This document shows positions 1 through 6,059 of a stretch of DNA of 7,110 nucleotides, in pieces. Origin of the DNA: Prevotella sp. UBA3288 (GTDB lineage: Bacteria; Bacteroidota; Bacteroidia; Bacteroidales; Bacteroidaceae); contig DETM01000005.1 of assembly GCA_002361655.1 (NCBI GenBank), positions 1,817 to 8,926 on the forward strand, written 5' to 3'. Every line of letters begins with the position of its first letter. The stretch's first letter is position 1. The position numbers and the translations under genes are program-made. The notes beneath the pieces are model-generated. The model worked only from the letters and a program-made list of their open reading frames with translations. It was not told the origin of the DNA and did not search any database.

Positions 1-16
1 GTGGTTGCAGGGGCAT
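1..16 (-). CDS. Possible 5' end of a gene leaving the window on the left
   Basis: A minus-strand ATG at 14-16 opens a frame (M-P-L-Q-P) that stays open to the window edge, about 59 bases downstream of a promoter-like -7 box at 75-82. Only five codons are visible, so no product can be named, and the true start may lie outside the window. The only support is the promoter and the absence of a stop codon. Confidence 0.2.
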
Positions 17-74
17 TGTGTCGGTGTGTGGATGAGTTGAAATTATCTCTTCTTGTATTTCTTACTTTCGTGTG

Positions 75-108
75 CAAAGATAGGGAAAAAATCTGAGACC
101 GCCGCACA
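75..108 (-). promoter_or_regulatory. Bacteroidota-type promoter, leftward
   Basis: On the minus strand the sequence TATCTTTG (plus-strand CAAAGATA, 75-82) is an exact match to the Bacteroidota sigma-70 -7 consensus TAnnTTTG. A TGTG at 105-108, 22 bases upstream, is a weak match to the -33 TTTG box. Transcription would run off the left edge, towards the possible start at 14-16. It stands back to back with the plus-strand promoter at 156-187. Confidence 0.45.
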
Positions 109-125
109 TTTAGGGGAAAAAAAAG

Positions 126-147
126 GGAGAAAGTTCATTTTTTCTCC
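126..147. other. Short inverted repeat between divergent promoters
   Basis: GGAGAAA (126-132) and TTTCTCC (141-147) form a 7-bp stem around an 8-base loop, flanked by an A-run on the left and T-richness inside the loop. It lies between the two divergent promoters, so it could be a regulator binding site or a terminator-like hairpin. Nothing decides between these, and chance in an A/T-tract-rich spacer is possible. Confidence 0.25.
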
Positions 148-155
148 TGAAATTC

Positions 156-187
156 TTTGGCCGTTTCCCCTTTTTTATGTATCTTTG
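156..187 (+). promoter_or_regulatory. Bacteroidota-type promoter of the small gene
   Basis: TTTG at 156-159 and TATCTTTG at 180-187 are exact matches to the -33 (TTTG) and -7 (TAnnTTTG) consensus boxes, separated by exactly 20 bases, the preferred spacing. Transcription should start near 193-196, about 20 bases before the ATG at 215. The -7 box overlaps a 6-bp inverted repeat (TCTTTG 182-187, CAAAGA 194-199) that spans the predicted start site and could be an operator. Confidence 0.7.
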
Positions 188-214
188 CACTGTCAAAGAA
201 AACAATTGACGGCA

Positions 215-462
215 ATGACAGACGACGAGCAGAAGAGACAGAAAGGCAAGTCCCAGCAGTCCCATAAGCCCCATAGCAGAAACTCAGCGTGGTATGGCTG
301 GGCCGTGCCTTTATGGAACTGGGCTTTCAGAAGAAGACCATCCAGAACGTGCGCGGCTACCTTGTGGTGCGACGTTCTGCAGATGAGATGCGGGCTCTGC
401 GCAACATCATGGCTCAGTCGGACGATGGTGACTGTAATACAGTAAATACAGTAATATTCTGA
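215..462 (+). pseudogene. Small unidentified gene, apparently frameshifted
   Basis: I do not recognise a family. An ATG at 215, about 20 bases after the predicted transcription start, opens a hydrophilic frame (MTDDEQKRQKGKSQQ...). A second frame, one base back, is open from 277 to the TGA at 460-462. From its internal ATG at 313 it reads as a plausible 49-residue basic peptide with GFQKKTIQNVRGYLVVRRS followed by an acidic-basic helix (ADEMRALRNIMAQ). Restoring one G in the GGG tract at 300-302 would join both frames into a protein of about 83 residues containing WYGWGRAFMELGF. That makes a one-base deletion the simplest reading; programmed -1 frameshifting or a short protein starting at 289 (GTG) or 313 (ATG) are alternatives. 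The last codons (N-T-V-N-T-V-I-F) are encoded by the left arm of the 431-542 palindrome, so gene and repeat are physically merged. Confidence 0.4.
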
Positions 463-542
463 AAAATGTATCGCGCGTACCGCGCGCACGCGGTACGCGC
501 GAAGGAAGTTTATATATCTTACTGTATTTACTGTATTACTGT
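431..542. repeat. Concentric palindrome: TACTGTATT arms around a GC-rich hairpin
   Basis: Two arms of 27 bases (431-457 and 516-542) are inverted copies of each other at 25 of 27 positions, with a perfect 21-base core (434-454 against 519-539). Each arm is made of tandem TACTGTATT units or their complement AATACAGTA; the right side has three in a row. Exactly at the same centre (between 486 and 487) lies a perfect 13-bp GC-rich hairpin, 472-484 (CGCGCGTACCGCG) with 489-501 and a CGCA loop. The 14-base stretches between arm and core (458-471, 502-515) pair poorly. The element overlaps the 3' end of the small gene at 215-462. It may be a dispersed repeat, an RNA stem-loop or a protein-binding array; function is unknown. 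Confidence 0.85.
472..501. repeat. Perfect 13-bp GC hairpin, core of the palindrome
   Basis: The arms CGCGCGTACCGCG and CGCGGTACGCGCG are exact reverse complements around the loop CGCA. As DNA it could extrude as a cruciform; as RNA it gives a very stable stem 10 bases after the stop codon at 460-462. No T-run follows on the plus strand (AAGGAAGTTTATAT), so a standard intrinsic terminator is not clear. Confidence 0.85.
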
Positions 543-546
543 ATTA

Positions 547-590
547 AGAATAAAGGATAAAAGAATAAAGAATAAAGAAAATAGGAAATA
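547..590 (+). repeat. A-rich degenerate tandem repeat
   Basis: A run of near-copies of a 7- to 8-base unit (GAATAAA, GGATAAAA, GAATAAA, GAATAAA, GAAAATA, GGAAATA) begins just after the right palindrome arm. It contains no C. It is non-coding as far as I can see and looks like slippage-prone low-complexity DNA. Confidence 0.55.
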
Positions 591-605
591 TCCGTTTGTC
601 TCATT

Positions 606-680
606 ATGTCAAAGAACGACGAGCCGAAAATCGCGATTAAGCGAGAACAATCACGCTTGCTTGCTAACTGTCGAGCGTGA
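606..680 (+). CDS. Doubtful 24-residue ORF, possibly a decayed gene
   Basis: ATG at 606 opens MSKNDEPKIAIKREQSRLL..., stopping at 678-680. A neighbouring frame continues as LLTVERERFR with a stop at 691-693. The break falls at a tandem TTGCTTGC (657-664); removing one TTGC would join the two into SRLLTVERERFR. This suggests a 4-base duplication in a short gene or gene remnant, but the stretch is also full of short palindromes (AATCGCGATT at 629-638; TCACGCT/AGCGTGA at 651-657/674-680), so structured non-coding DNA is equally possible. No family is recognised. Confidence 0.2.
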   Translation: MSKNDEPKIAIKREQSRLLANCRA

Positions 681-701
681 GCGATTTCGCTGAAAGCAAT
701 T

Positions 702-730
702 CGCCGAGGCATCTTGCGGATGTCTCGGCG
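702..730. terminator. Stem-loop between convergent units, probable terminator
   Basis: CGCCGAG-G-CATC (702-713) pairs with GATG-T-CTCGGCG (719-730), a 12-bp stem with one G-T pair and a 5-base loop. It lies 27 bases after the stop of the leftward toxin gene and downstream of the rightward small gene. The plus strand continues ATATTTTCG, and the minus strand has only a broken T-run (AATTGCTTTC), so termination is plausible in both directions but strong in neither. Confidence 0.5.
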
Positions 731-757
731 GATATTTTCGATAAAGAATAGGGGGGC

Positions 758-1174
758 TCAGTTTTCTATCAGTTCCAATCCCTGTTCCCGGTAGAAGGGG
801 AACTTGTCGTCGTCGCTAATGAGCGGCATGCCGTTGCACAGGGCGTGAGCGATGATGAGGTGGTCGCTGGGGTCGTAGTGCTGCTGGGCCTCGTTGATTT
901 CGAGGCGGGCATAGCGGTCGTAGTGCTCCTTGTGGAGATAGAGAATCTGGAAACGAGCCTCATCCTCTACCGATGCTATCATGTCCATCGGCGACTTCCA
1001 CCATCGTCGGATGTGCGGTTTGCTGTTCCACAGCAGCACAAACTCGCGCAGCGACTCTGCACTGAGGTAAATCTGGTTCTCGTAGTCGTCGAGGATGGCC
1101 AACACGTCGCGCGAAAGATTCTCGCGCTCCTTGGCGTACCAGATGTAGATGTGGGTGTCAATGAGATACCGCAT
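758..1174 (-). CDS. PIN-domain ribonuclease toxin, VapC-like
   Basis: A 138-residue PIN-domain protein, the usual VapC length. Proteins of this family are Mg-dependent RNases that cut tRNA or other RNA when not held by their antitoxin. The acidic active site is visible: D6 in RYLIDTHIYIW at the N-terminus, E40/E44 in SAESLREF, D104 in DPSDHLIIAHAL and D121-D123 in PLISDDDKF. The start is the ATG at 1172-1174, because the conserved strand beginning RYLIDTH follows directly. It overlaps the upstream small gene by 17 bases (1158-1174), which fits translational coupling with an antitoxin. Every expected acidic position is filled, so it is probably active. The RNA target cannot be deduced. Confidence 0.85.
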   Translation of the reverse strand: MRYLIDTHIYIWYAKERENLSRDVLAILDDYENQIYLSAESLREFVLLWNSKPHIRRWWKSPMDMIASVEDEARFQILYLHKEHYDRYARLEINEAQQHYDPSDHLIIAHALCNGMPLISDDDKFPFYREQGLELIEN

Positions 1175-1322
1175 ACCGTGGCTTGGAGTCGAGGTTAGTC
1201 ACCATTCTTACAGCGTCGTCGAGGGCTATCTTGTCCTCTTCGGTCAGCGGGCCCCAGCCTCTCAGCTTGGCATAATACTCCATCTGCTCTCTTCTGTTTT
1301 TGAACTTCTTTTCTTCCATCAT
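1158..1322 (-). CDS. Putative antitoxin partner of the PIN toxin
   Basis: A 54-residue charged protein (starts MMEEKKFKNRREQMEYY; contains AKLRGWGPLTEEDK) directly upstream of and overlapping the PIN toxin by 17 bases. The role is inferred from position: VapC-type toxins are nearly always preceded by a small antitoxin. I do not recognise a ribbon-helix-helix, AbrB or Phd DNA-binding domain, so the antitoxin class is open. The frame extends 19 codons further upstream to 1379, but the promoter -7 box at 1349-1356 lies inside that extension, so the ATG at 1322 (or 1319) is the real start. The expected leader is about 20 bases. The first third is rich in Lys/Arg/Glu; the C-terminal part (DDAVRMVTNLDSK) could form the toxin-binding segment. 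Confidence 0.65.
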   Translation of the reverse strand: MMEEKKFKNRREQMEYYAKLRGWGPLTEEDKIALDDAVRMVTNLDSKPRYAVSH

Positions 1323-1348
1323 CGTATCGTTTTTACTGTTTACGCCTG

Positions 1349-1380
1349 CAAAGATAATGTAAATATTTGGATTACGCAAG
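1349..1380 (-). promoter_or_regulatory. Promoter of the toxin-antitoxin pair
   Basis: On the minus strand TATCTTTG (1349-1356) matches the Bacteroidota -7 box TAnnTTTG exactly, and CTTG (1377-1380), 20 bases upstream, matches three of four positions of the -33 box. The start of transcription should fall near 1340-1343, 20 bases before the antitoxin ATG. This promoter settles the start codon of the antitoxin gene. Confidence 0.65.
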
Positions 1381-1389
1381 GAAATCTTG

Positions 1390-1458
1390 TTTTTTGAGGT
1401 ATTTCATTCGGTGTTTTTGAGGTGTTTTAATCTGTGTTTTTGTACCGTTCATCTTTGT
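1390..1458. repeat. Degenerate 23-base tandem repeat, three copies
   Basis: Copies start at 1390, 1413 and 1436. The first two agree at 18 of 23 positions and share TTTTTGAGGT; the third matches the second at 15 of 23, keeping GTTTTTG at its start and TTTGT at its end. The array sits just upstream of the toxin-antitoxin promoter and downstream of the membrane protein gene at 1521-2105. It may hold regulator sites or be slippage-derived. I see no gene or clear terminator in the rest of 1381-1520. Confidence 0.45.
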
Positions 1459-1520
1459 GGATATTACGTTATTATCTGTGTATCAACTACTTGCAAAAGT
1501 CCAAAACACTTCCACATGAA

Positions 1521-2105
1521 TCAAAAGAACACGTAGCGCAGCGATTCGTAGAACTGCATCGCCATGACATAAACGACGACGAGCGGTGCCACCCGGCAGA
1601 GGCCGTCCACGAACGACCGGCATACATCCGCCATGTTGGTGAAGGTGCGCACGGTGAGCCCGAAGGCCATTGAGCAGACGATGACGACAAAGGCGACGAC
1701 GGGCACCAGTGCCCGGCTGAACGGCGACTGCCACAGGCTGCCCGTCGCCGACAGCAGCAAGGCATGCGGCCACACGGTGAGCAACAGTACGACAGCCACA
1801 CAGACCACCAGCAGTGACAGGGCCACGCGCAGGCCCAGTGCCCGGCGCTGCTGCGCCTGCCTCGACAGCAGTCCGCTACGCCACAGCGTGCCGCCGGCCA
1901 TGGCCGCCAGTATCATCCACACCAGCAGCGGCCGGTTGAGACTGTCTGTGAAATGTGCGAAGAACCAGCGAGCCCCTTCTTCCGACAGCAAGGGTCGCAC
2001 GTCGTCGACCAGCGTGGCCGAAAGAAACCACGACAGCAGCACCAACAGCACCTCTGCCACAGCCAAGGCTACCACCAGGCGCGAGAGCAATTTCATACTT
2101 TTCAT
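1521..2105 (-). CDS. Small membrane protein, resembles a shortened AbgT-family transporter
   Basis: A 194-residue, very hydrophobic protein with about five likely membrane segments (roughly residues 9-30, 58-78, 93-115, 133-152 and 168-185). By eye it matches both ends of AbgT (p-aminobenzoyl-glutamate transporter) proteins. The N-terminal part has LLSWFLSA, then VRPLLSEEGARWFF and a following helix ending WRSGLL. The C-terminal part has a helix with AFGLTVRTFTNMADV and a last helix APLVVVYVMAMQFYESL. AbgT proteins are about 500 residues, so the middle is missing; transport activity is uncertain. This is pattern-based inference, not a domain hit. The start is the ATG at 2103-2105; another ATG three codons on is possible. 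It lies 31 bases after the response regulator stop, probably in the same operon. Confidence 0.6.
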   Translation of the reverse strand: MKSMKLLSRLVVALAVAEVLLVLLSWFLSATLVDDVRPLLSEEGARWFFAHFTDSLNRPLLVWMILAAMAGGTLWRSGLLSRQAQQRRALGLRVALSLLVVCVAVVLLLTVWPHALLLSATGSLWQSPFSRALVPVVAFVVIVCSMAFGLTVRTFTNMADVCRSFVDGLCRVAPLVVVYVMAMQFYESLRYVFF

Positions 2106-2136
2106 GCTTCGTCAGTACGGATAACGTGTGGCCTTT

Positions 2137-2856
2137 TCACTCTTCGTCAGGATGCAGGTTGTCCGGATCGAGGATGTGCAGTTCGATAGCCCTCACCACG
2201 AGCCGTGTGGCATTCACACCGCGCGGGTCGTCGGGGAAGAGTTTCTGCACCAGTTCGTTCTGACGCTTCTCCAGACTCTTCACGCCGAAGGGCATGCCGC
2301 GCAACTGCGTGATCTGGTCCTTAGTATAGCCCAGGGCCAGATGGCGCAGGAAACGCTCGTCGTACTCGTCGATCTCGTAGTCGACCAGTGCTTCCTGCTT
2401 GTAGAGTTGCGAGCCCACGCTACGCTTGAAGCGTTCGACAATCTTGTGCAGGATGGGCTCGTTGAACACCAGTTGCTTGCCGTCCATCACGGCCTCCACA
2501 TCGTGGCGCGTGAGCAGTTCGCCGGTCTTGAGTATGATACCGTCGGCACCGGCGTCGAGCACGTCGACCCACAGTTTCTCGTTCAGTATCTCACCCGTAA
2601 AGATGAGCACCCGCACCCGGGGATACATCTCCTTGGTCTGACGGCATATCTCGACGCCCACGGTCGTAGAGCCGCCTAGTCCCAGGTCGAGCAGCACCAG
2701 GTCGGGCAACTGTTGCTTAAGCAGTTTCCAGTAGGCGGGTTCGGCATCGGCGGTGCCGATGACTTCGGCTTCGGGTATGTCTGAACGGATGATGCCCAGC
2801 GTGCCCTTCAGTTCCAGGGGCACGTCTTCTACGATGATCACTTTGAAGTTCTGCAT
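2137..2856 (-). CDS. Response regulator, receiver plus LuxR-like HTH
   Basis: A 239-residue two-component response regulator. The receiver domain (about 1-125) shows every key residue: acidic pair E10/D11, phospho-acceptor D57 (LVLLDLGLGG), T87 (LIFTG) and K110 (GIILK). The C-terminal third looks like a LuxR/GerE-type helix-turn-helix: ALGYTKDQITQL, then VKSLEKRQNELVQKLF as recognition region, then RLVVRAIELHIL. It should bind DNA when phosphorylated, presumably by the kinase encoded just upstream. Its ATG (2854-2856) lies inside the kinase gene; the two overlap by 19 bases in different frames, a sign of translational coupling. The same frame stays open far upstream (to 3756), but that part is antisense-quality shadow sequence within the kinase gene, and the receiver domain begins at [11 protein letters not shown]. 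Bacteroidales carry a C-terminal domain of this kind with no assigned function, so target genes cannot be named. Confidence 0.88.
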   Translation of the reverse strand: MQNFKVIIVEDVPLELKGTLGIIRSDIPEAEVIGTADAEPAYWKLLKQQLPDLVLLDLGLGGSTTVGVEICRQTKEMYPRVRVLIFTGEILNEKLWVDVLDAGADGIILKTGELLTRHDVEAVMDGKQLVFNEPILHKIVERFKRSVGSQLYKQEALVDYEIDEYDERFLRHLALGYTKDQITQLRGMPFGVKSLEKRQNELVQKLFPDDPRGVNATRLVVRAIELHILDPDNLHPDEE

Positions 2857-5800
2857 ATTCTTGGTAGTGTTATAATAATGACAGTATGTTGCCCCTCCAC
2901 CTCGGCACGGATGGCACATCCGCGGCGGTTGGTGGCCTCGCCATGGTCGCGCACAATCTGGCGGCAGAGCAGGTATGGTATATGGTCGGTATGTGGCATG
3001 AAGAGTGTGGCTGCCTCGGCGGCAGTCAGCGTGAGACGGTCCATCCGCACACGGCAGTCTACATACTGGTCGCCATGGGCCGAATAGTCTACGGCCGGCA
3101 TCTGCTGTCCGTTTTGTCGGCGCAGTATGTCGAAGAGATGGCGCACCAGTATCTCGTCGCCCAGTATCTCGTGGTCGAGCGGCCGCAGGCGGAGCACGGA
3201 GCGTGCCACCTGGCTCATGGCCTGAGCACTGAACAGGCCGTAGAGTTCGCGGTAGTAGTCGGCCACCTCGGCCAGCGACCGGTAGTCGCCCGTGTCGAGC
3301 AGTTGTCGGATGCGGCTGGGGTAGTACATCGTCTCGTGCTTCAGTGTGGACAGCGTATTGTCCACCACGGCATTGCTCACGTAGAGGCCGTCCTCCTCCA
3401 GTTTCAGCCGCCGCAGTTCGTCGGCCATCATTTCCAGACGGTCCTGGTGCTGCTGCCGCCGGCGGTCCTTGCGGCTGAGCATCTGCATGACCTGCCATGC
3501 CAGTGCGGCGAGGATGCCCAGGAAGAGCAGCAGGATGAGGGCGATGGCCACCTGGCGGTTGGTCTGCGACTGCTGCATCTTGCGGCAGTAGTCGTCGAGC
3601 ATCGTGTCGGCACTGAGTTCTTTGAACAGTTGGGTATAGATGCGGTTGTTGTAGCGATAGAGGGGCCACTGGTGCAGTGCCAGGGCAGCCACGGCACTCT
3701 CGTTGCGCATCCGCAGGATGATGTCGTAGTTGATCTGCAGACTGTCGTGCAGCCATACTATCTCCGGCTGCACTACCGACACGTCGCCCATCATCAGCAG
3801 TGTGTCGGTACCCTCTGTATGCACGCTGCGGTAATGGGCGTTGAGATAGCGGCGACAGGAGTCTGCACAGGCGAGCGTCCGCTCGTAGCGGCCTTCAATA
3901 TTGGCAAAGTAGGCCGAGTCGGCATAGAGGCTGGCCCGGGCCAGCGGCGGCAGTGTGGCGCTGCCCTCAGCCCATGCTCCTGCGGCCATGGTCAGCAGTG
4001 CGAGCACGACGGTCTGCAAGCGTCGGGGAAGGCGGAAGTAGAAACGGCTGCCCCTACCCTCTTCGCTCTCTGCCCCCAGCAGGCAGACGCTGAATATCTG
4101 ACTGATCTTACGGTATTTCTCGATGATGCCCTTACAGTTGAGCAGTCCGAAGCCATGCGATGTCTGGCTGCCATCGCTAATCACCTTGTGGTCGAAGACA
4201 TGTGCCAACTGCTCGTCGGTCATGCCCACGCCGGTGTCGGCCACTGCTATCTCCACATAGTCGTCGCCCTCGGCGGCACTGACGGTCACCCGTCCGCCGT
4301 CGGCCGTAAACTTACGGGCGTTGTCGGCCAGGGTGTTGAGCATAAACAGCGTCAGCACACGGTCGGCCTTCACATAGGCCGTCGTGGGCCTCACGTCGAG
4401 GGTGATGCCCTTCATCATGAAACTGCGCTGACTGCGATGCAGCATGTCGAAGAGGTCCTGCAGCGCGAAGGTCTCGATATGCAGGCTCAGCCGTCCCTGC
4501 CGCAACTGTATCCAGTGAGTCAGCACATCGTTCTGGTGGTTGATCTCGTCGGTCAGTTCGCGCACATAGTCGGCGCGCTGACGGTCGGCGGCGGTCAGCG
4601 GCGCACCGCCGTCCGGCAGTCGGCGCACCTCGTGTATGATGCGGTCTATCAGTGGTGTGATGCTGTTCACCAGCGACACCTTGGCCCGCTGTTCAAGATG
4701 CGTCAGCGCCCCTTTCTCCACACTGAGCGTGGCCAGTGCCTGCTGCTCTCTCAGTTCGTCTTCCCGCTCCTGCAACTGCTGGTCCACGCGGTCGCCGGTC
4801 GAGGCCTTCAGACGTCTGTTGACCAGGAATATCAGCACGGCAAGCAGGATGGTGGCTGCCACGACGGCCCACAGCAGCCAGTTCAGTTGAGCGAGCGAAT
4901 GCTCCAACTGTGCGGCGCGGGCTTCGAGCGAACGGTCCTGGCGCGTCTGCTCCTGCAGGTCGAGATAGACATTGCGGTTGGCATCGCTCTCCGGCTTGTC
5001 GTTGATGGCAGCATAGGCCACGCTCATCTGTTCGCGGATGCTGGCCACCAGGTCGGGGGCCTGACGGATGGTGCTGTCGGCCAGTGCCTGCTCGAGATAG
5101 CCCAGAGCCATCGCGTAGTCGTCCTGTGCCAGATAGGCAGAAGCCAGCGTGCGGTTGGCACCGGCTATCTGGTATATATCGCCATAGTCGGCAAAGATCG
5201 ACAGGGCATCGTCGGCTAGACAGGCCGGCAGCCGTTCGTCGCTGGCATGCGTAGGATTCAGATATTTCATCGCCGGCAGATTGTCGGCTATCAACTGGCG
5301 GGCCGCCGCCGTGTCAGTCAGATGTTCGGCCAGTGCTTCGAGCGAGTTGGCTACAAAATACGGATAATGGCTCTGCACGGCCATCAGATAGCATCGCATC
5401 AGATGGTCGAACTCACGCTGGTTGATCTCGGCCTGCGTGCCCTGCGTGATGATGCCGCCGGCACCGATGTTGTACAGGTAGTTCAGCCACTGCGCCGTGT
5501 CCTGCTCTATGTCGGGGGTCATCGCCGCGATGGCTTCCACTGACTGCCGCTCCAACCCCACATAATAATAATAGGTAGAGGTGACGATGGCCAGTTCGCT
5601 CTCGGCATACACCAGCCGCCGGCGCTGACGGTCGTCCAGCAGATGGCGCTCGCCGTCGATGCGCCGCAGGGCCTTGGTGGCATACTCGCGGTAGTCGTAG
5701 AACTCGCGGTTGCGCGACTGCCGCTGGCACAGACGCATCTGCTGGATATAACTCACCAGCAGTTCCAACTGGTTGTCCGTGCACGCTGCCACCTGGTCAA

Positions 5801-6059
5801 GACGGCTGCGCGCATCGTCGTAGTCCATCCGCACTATGTCTACGAAGGCCAGGTTGTTGAGTGCCTCCGCCCTGCCGTCGGCATAGTCGCCCGACTGCTC
5901 GAGGGCCTGCCGGGCATAGGCCTCGGTAGAGTCGATGTTGCGATAATGGAAGGTGTATGAAACAGAATTCAGCCTGTCCACCGTCCTTCTGTCTGACGGT
6001 GAACAAGCCGAAATCAACAGTATCGGTATTAACAGACTAAGCGCGAGCCTTAGCCACAT
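2838..6059 (-). CDS. Large sensor histidine kinase with TPR periplasmic domain and a second degenerate kinase module
   Basis: A 1073-residue membrane sensor kinase. Order: N-terminal signal with a lipobox-like LLISAC (Cys19); periplasmic helical TPR-like region (about 40-390, e.g. [12 protein letters not shown]); membrane helix 393-413; coiled coil; dimerisation region with candidate phospho-acceptor H476 (IIHEVRR); ATPase domain with N-box [10 protein letters not shown] (N580), G1 VADTGVGM (D608) and G2 [10 protein letters not shown], ending at about 678. A second module follows: a signal-like helix 683-698 (ending GAWA), a periplasmic part, a membrane helix 837-857, a coiled coil, a second H-box-like LKHET (H908) and an ATPase-like tail ([13 protein letters not shown]) without N- and G-boxes. 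This order fits the Bacteroidales proteins with Pfam DUF5112 and DUF5113, from memory. The start is the ATG at 6057-6059, giving a proper signal peptide; a TTG two codons upstream is less likely. It overlaps the aldolase by 23 bases and the regulator by 19. The ligand is unknown. Confidence 0.85.
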   Translation of the reverse strand: MWLRLALSLLIPILLISACSPSDRRTVDRLNSVSYTFHYRNIDSTEAYARQALEQSGDYADGRAEALNNLAFVDIVRMDYDDARSRLDQVAACTDNQLELLVSYIQQMRLCQRQSRNREFYDYREYATKALRRIDGERHLLDDRQRRRLVYAESELAIVTSTYYYYVGLERQSVEAIAAMTPDIEQDTAQWLNYLYNIGAGGIITQGTQAEINQREFDHLMRCYLMAVQSHYPYFVANSLEALAEHLTDTAAARQLIADNLPAMKYLNPTHASDERLPACLADDALSIFADYGDIYQIAGANRTLASAYLAQDDYAMALGYLEQALADSTIRQAPDLVASIREQMSVAYAAINDKPESDANRNVYLDLQEQTRQDRSLEARAAQLEHSLAQLNWLLWAVVAATILLAVLIFLVNRRLKASTGDRVDQQLQEREDELREQQALATLSVEKGALTHLEQRAKVSLVNSITPLIDRIIHEVRRLPDGGAPLTAADRQRADYVRELTDEINHQNDVLTHWIQLRQGRLSLHIETFALQDLFDMLHRSQRSFMMKGITLDVRPTTAYVKADRVLTLFMLNTLADNARKFTADGGRVTVSAAEGDDYVEIAVADTGVGMTDEQLAHVFDHKVISDGSQTSHGFGLLNCKGIIEKYRKISQIFSVCLLGAESEEGRGSRFYFRLPRRLQTVVLALLTMAAGAWAEGSATLPPLARASLYADSAYFANIEGRYERTLACADSCRRYLNAHYRSVHTEGTDTLLMMGDVSVVQPEIVWLHDSLQINYDIILRMRNESAVAALALHQWPLYRYNNRIYTQLFKELSADTMLDDYCRKMQQSQTNRQVAIALILLLFLGILAALAWQVMQMLSRKDRRRQQHQDRLEMMADELRRLKLEEDGLYVSNAVVDNTLSTLKHETMYYPSRIRQLLDTGDYRSLAEVADYYRELYGLFSAQAMSQVARSVLRLRPLDHEILGDEILVRHLFDILRRQNGQQMPAVDYSAHGDQYVDCRVRMDRLTLTAAEAATLFMPHTDHIPYLLCRQIVRDHGEATNRRGCAIRAEVEGQHTVIIITLPRICRTSK

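Noticed and set aside
53..445. 130-codon plus-strand frame
   Set aside because: It begins upstream of the promoter at 156-187 and crosses A- and T-runs. Only the part from the ATG at 215 is plausible, and it appears to change frame near 300.
193..489. 98-codon minus-strand frame
   Set aside because: Antisense to the small gene, begins in the palindrome, no leftward promoter at its start and no recognisable motif.
431..542. Insertion-sequence terminal repeats
   Set aside because: The inverted arms are only 58 bases apart, with no room for a transposase, and no target duplication is evident. A non-autonomous element remains possible but is not shown.
431..590. CRISPR array
   Set aside because: The TACTGTATT units are only 9 bases, directly adjacent and in opposite orientation on each side of the hairpin, with no unique spacers of regular length.
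466..693. 75-codon plus-strand frame starting inside the palindrome
   Set aside because: Its first half is a translation of the hairpin, the TACTGTATT repeats and the A-rich repeat, so it is repeat-derived rather than a credible protein.
845..1198. 117-codon plus-strand frame
   Set aside because: Antisense to the PIN toxin, whose active-site residues are all in place; no supporting promoter or motif.
2857..3756. Upstream extension of the response regulator frame (300 extra codons)
   Set aside because: It is out of frame within the kinase gene, rich in Arg/Pro/His, and unlike any domain. The receiver domain begins at the ATG at 2856.
2886..5219. 777-codon open frame on the plus strand
   Set aside because: It lies wholly antisense to the sensor kinase, whose domains and motifs are clear. 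Its translation shows no motif, and long antisense frames are common in GC-rich genes with biased third positions.
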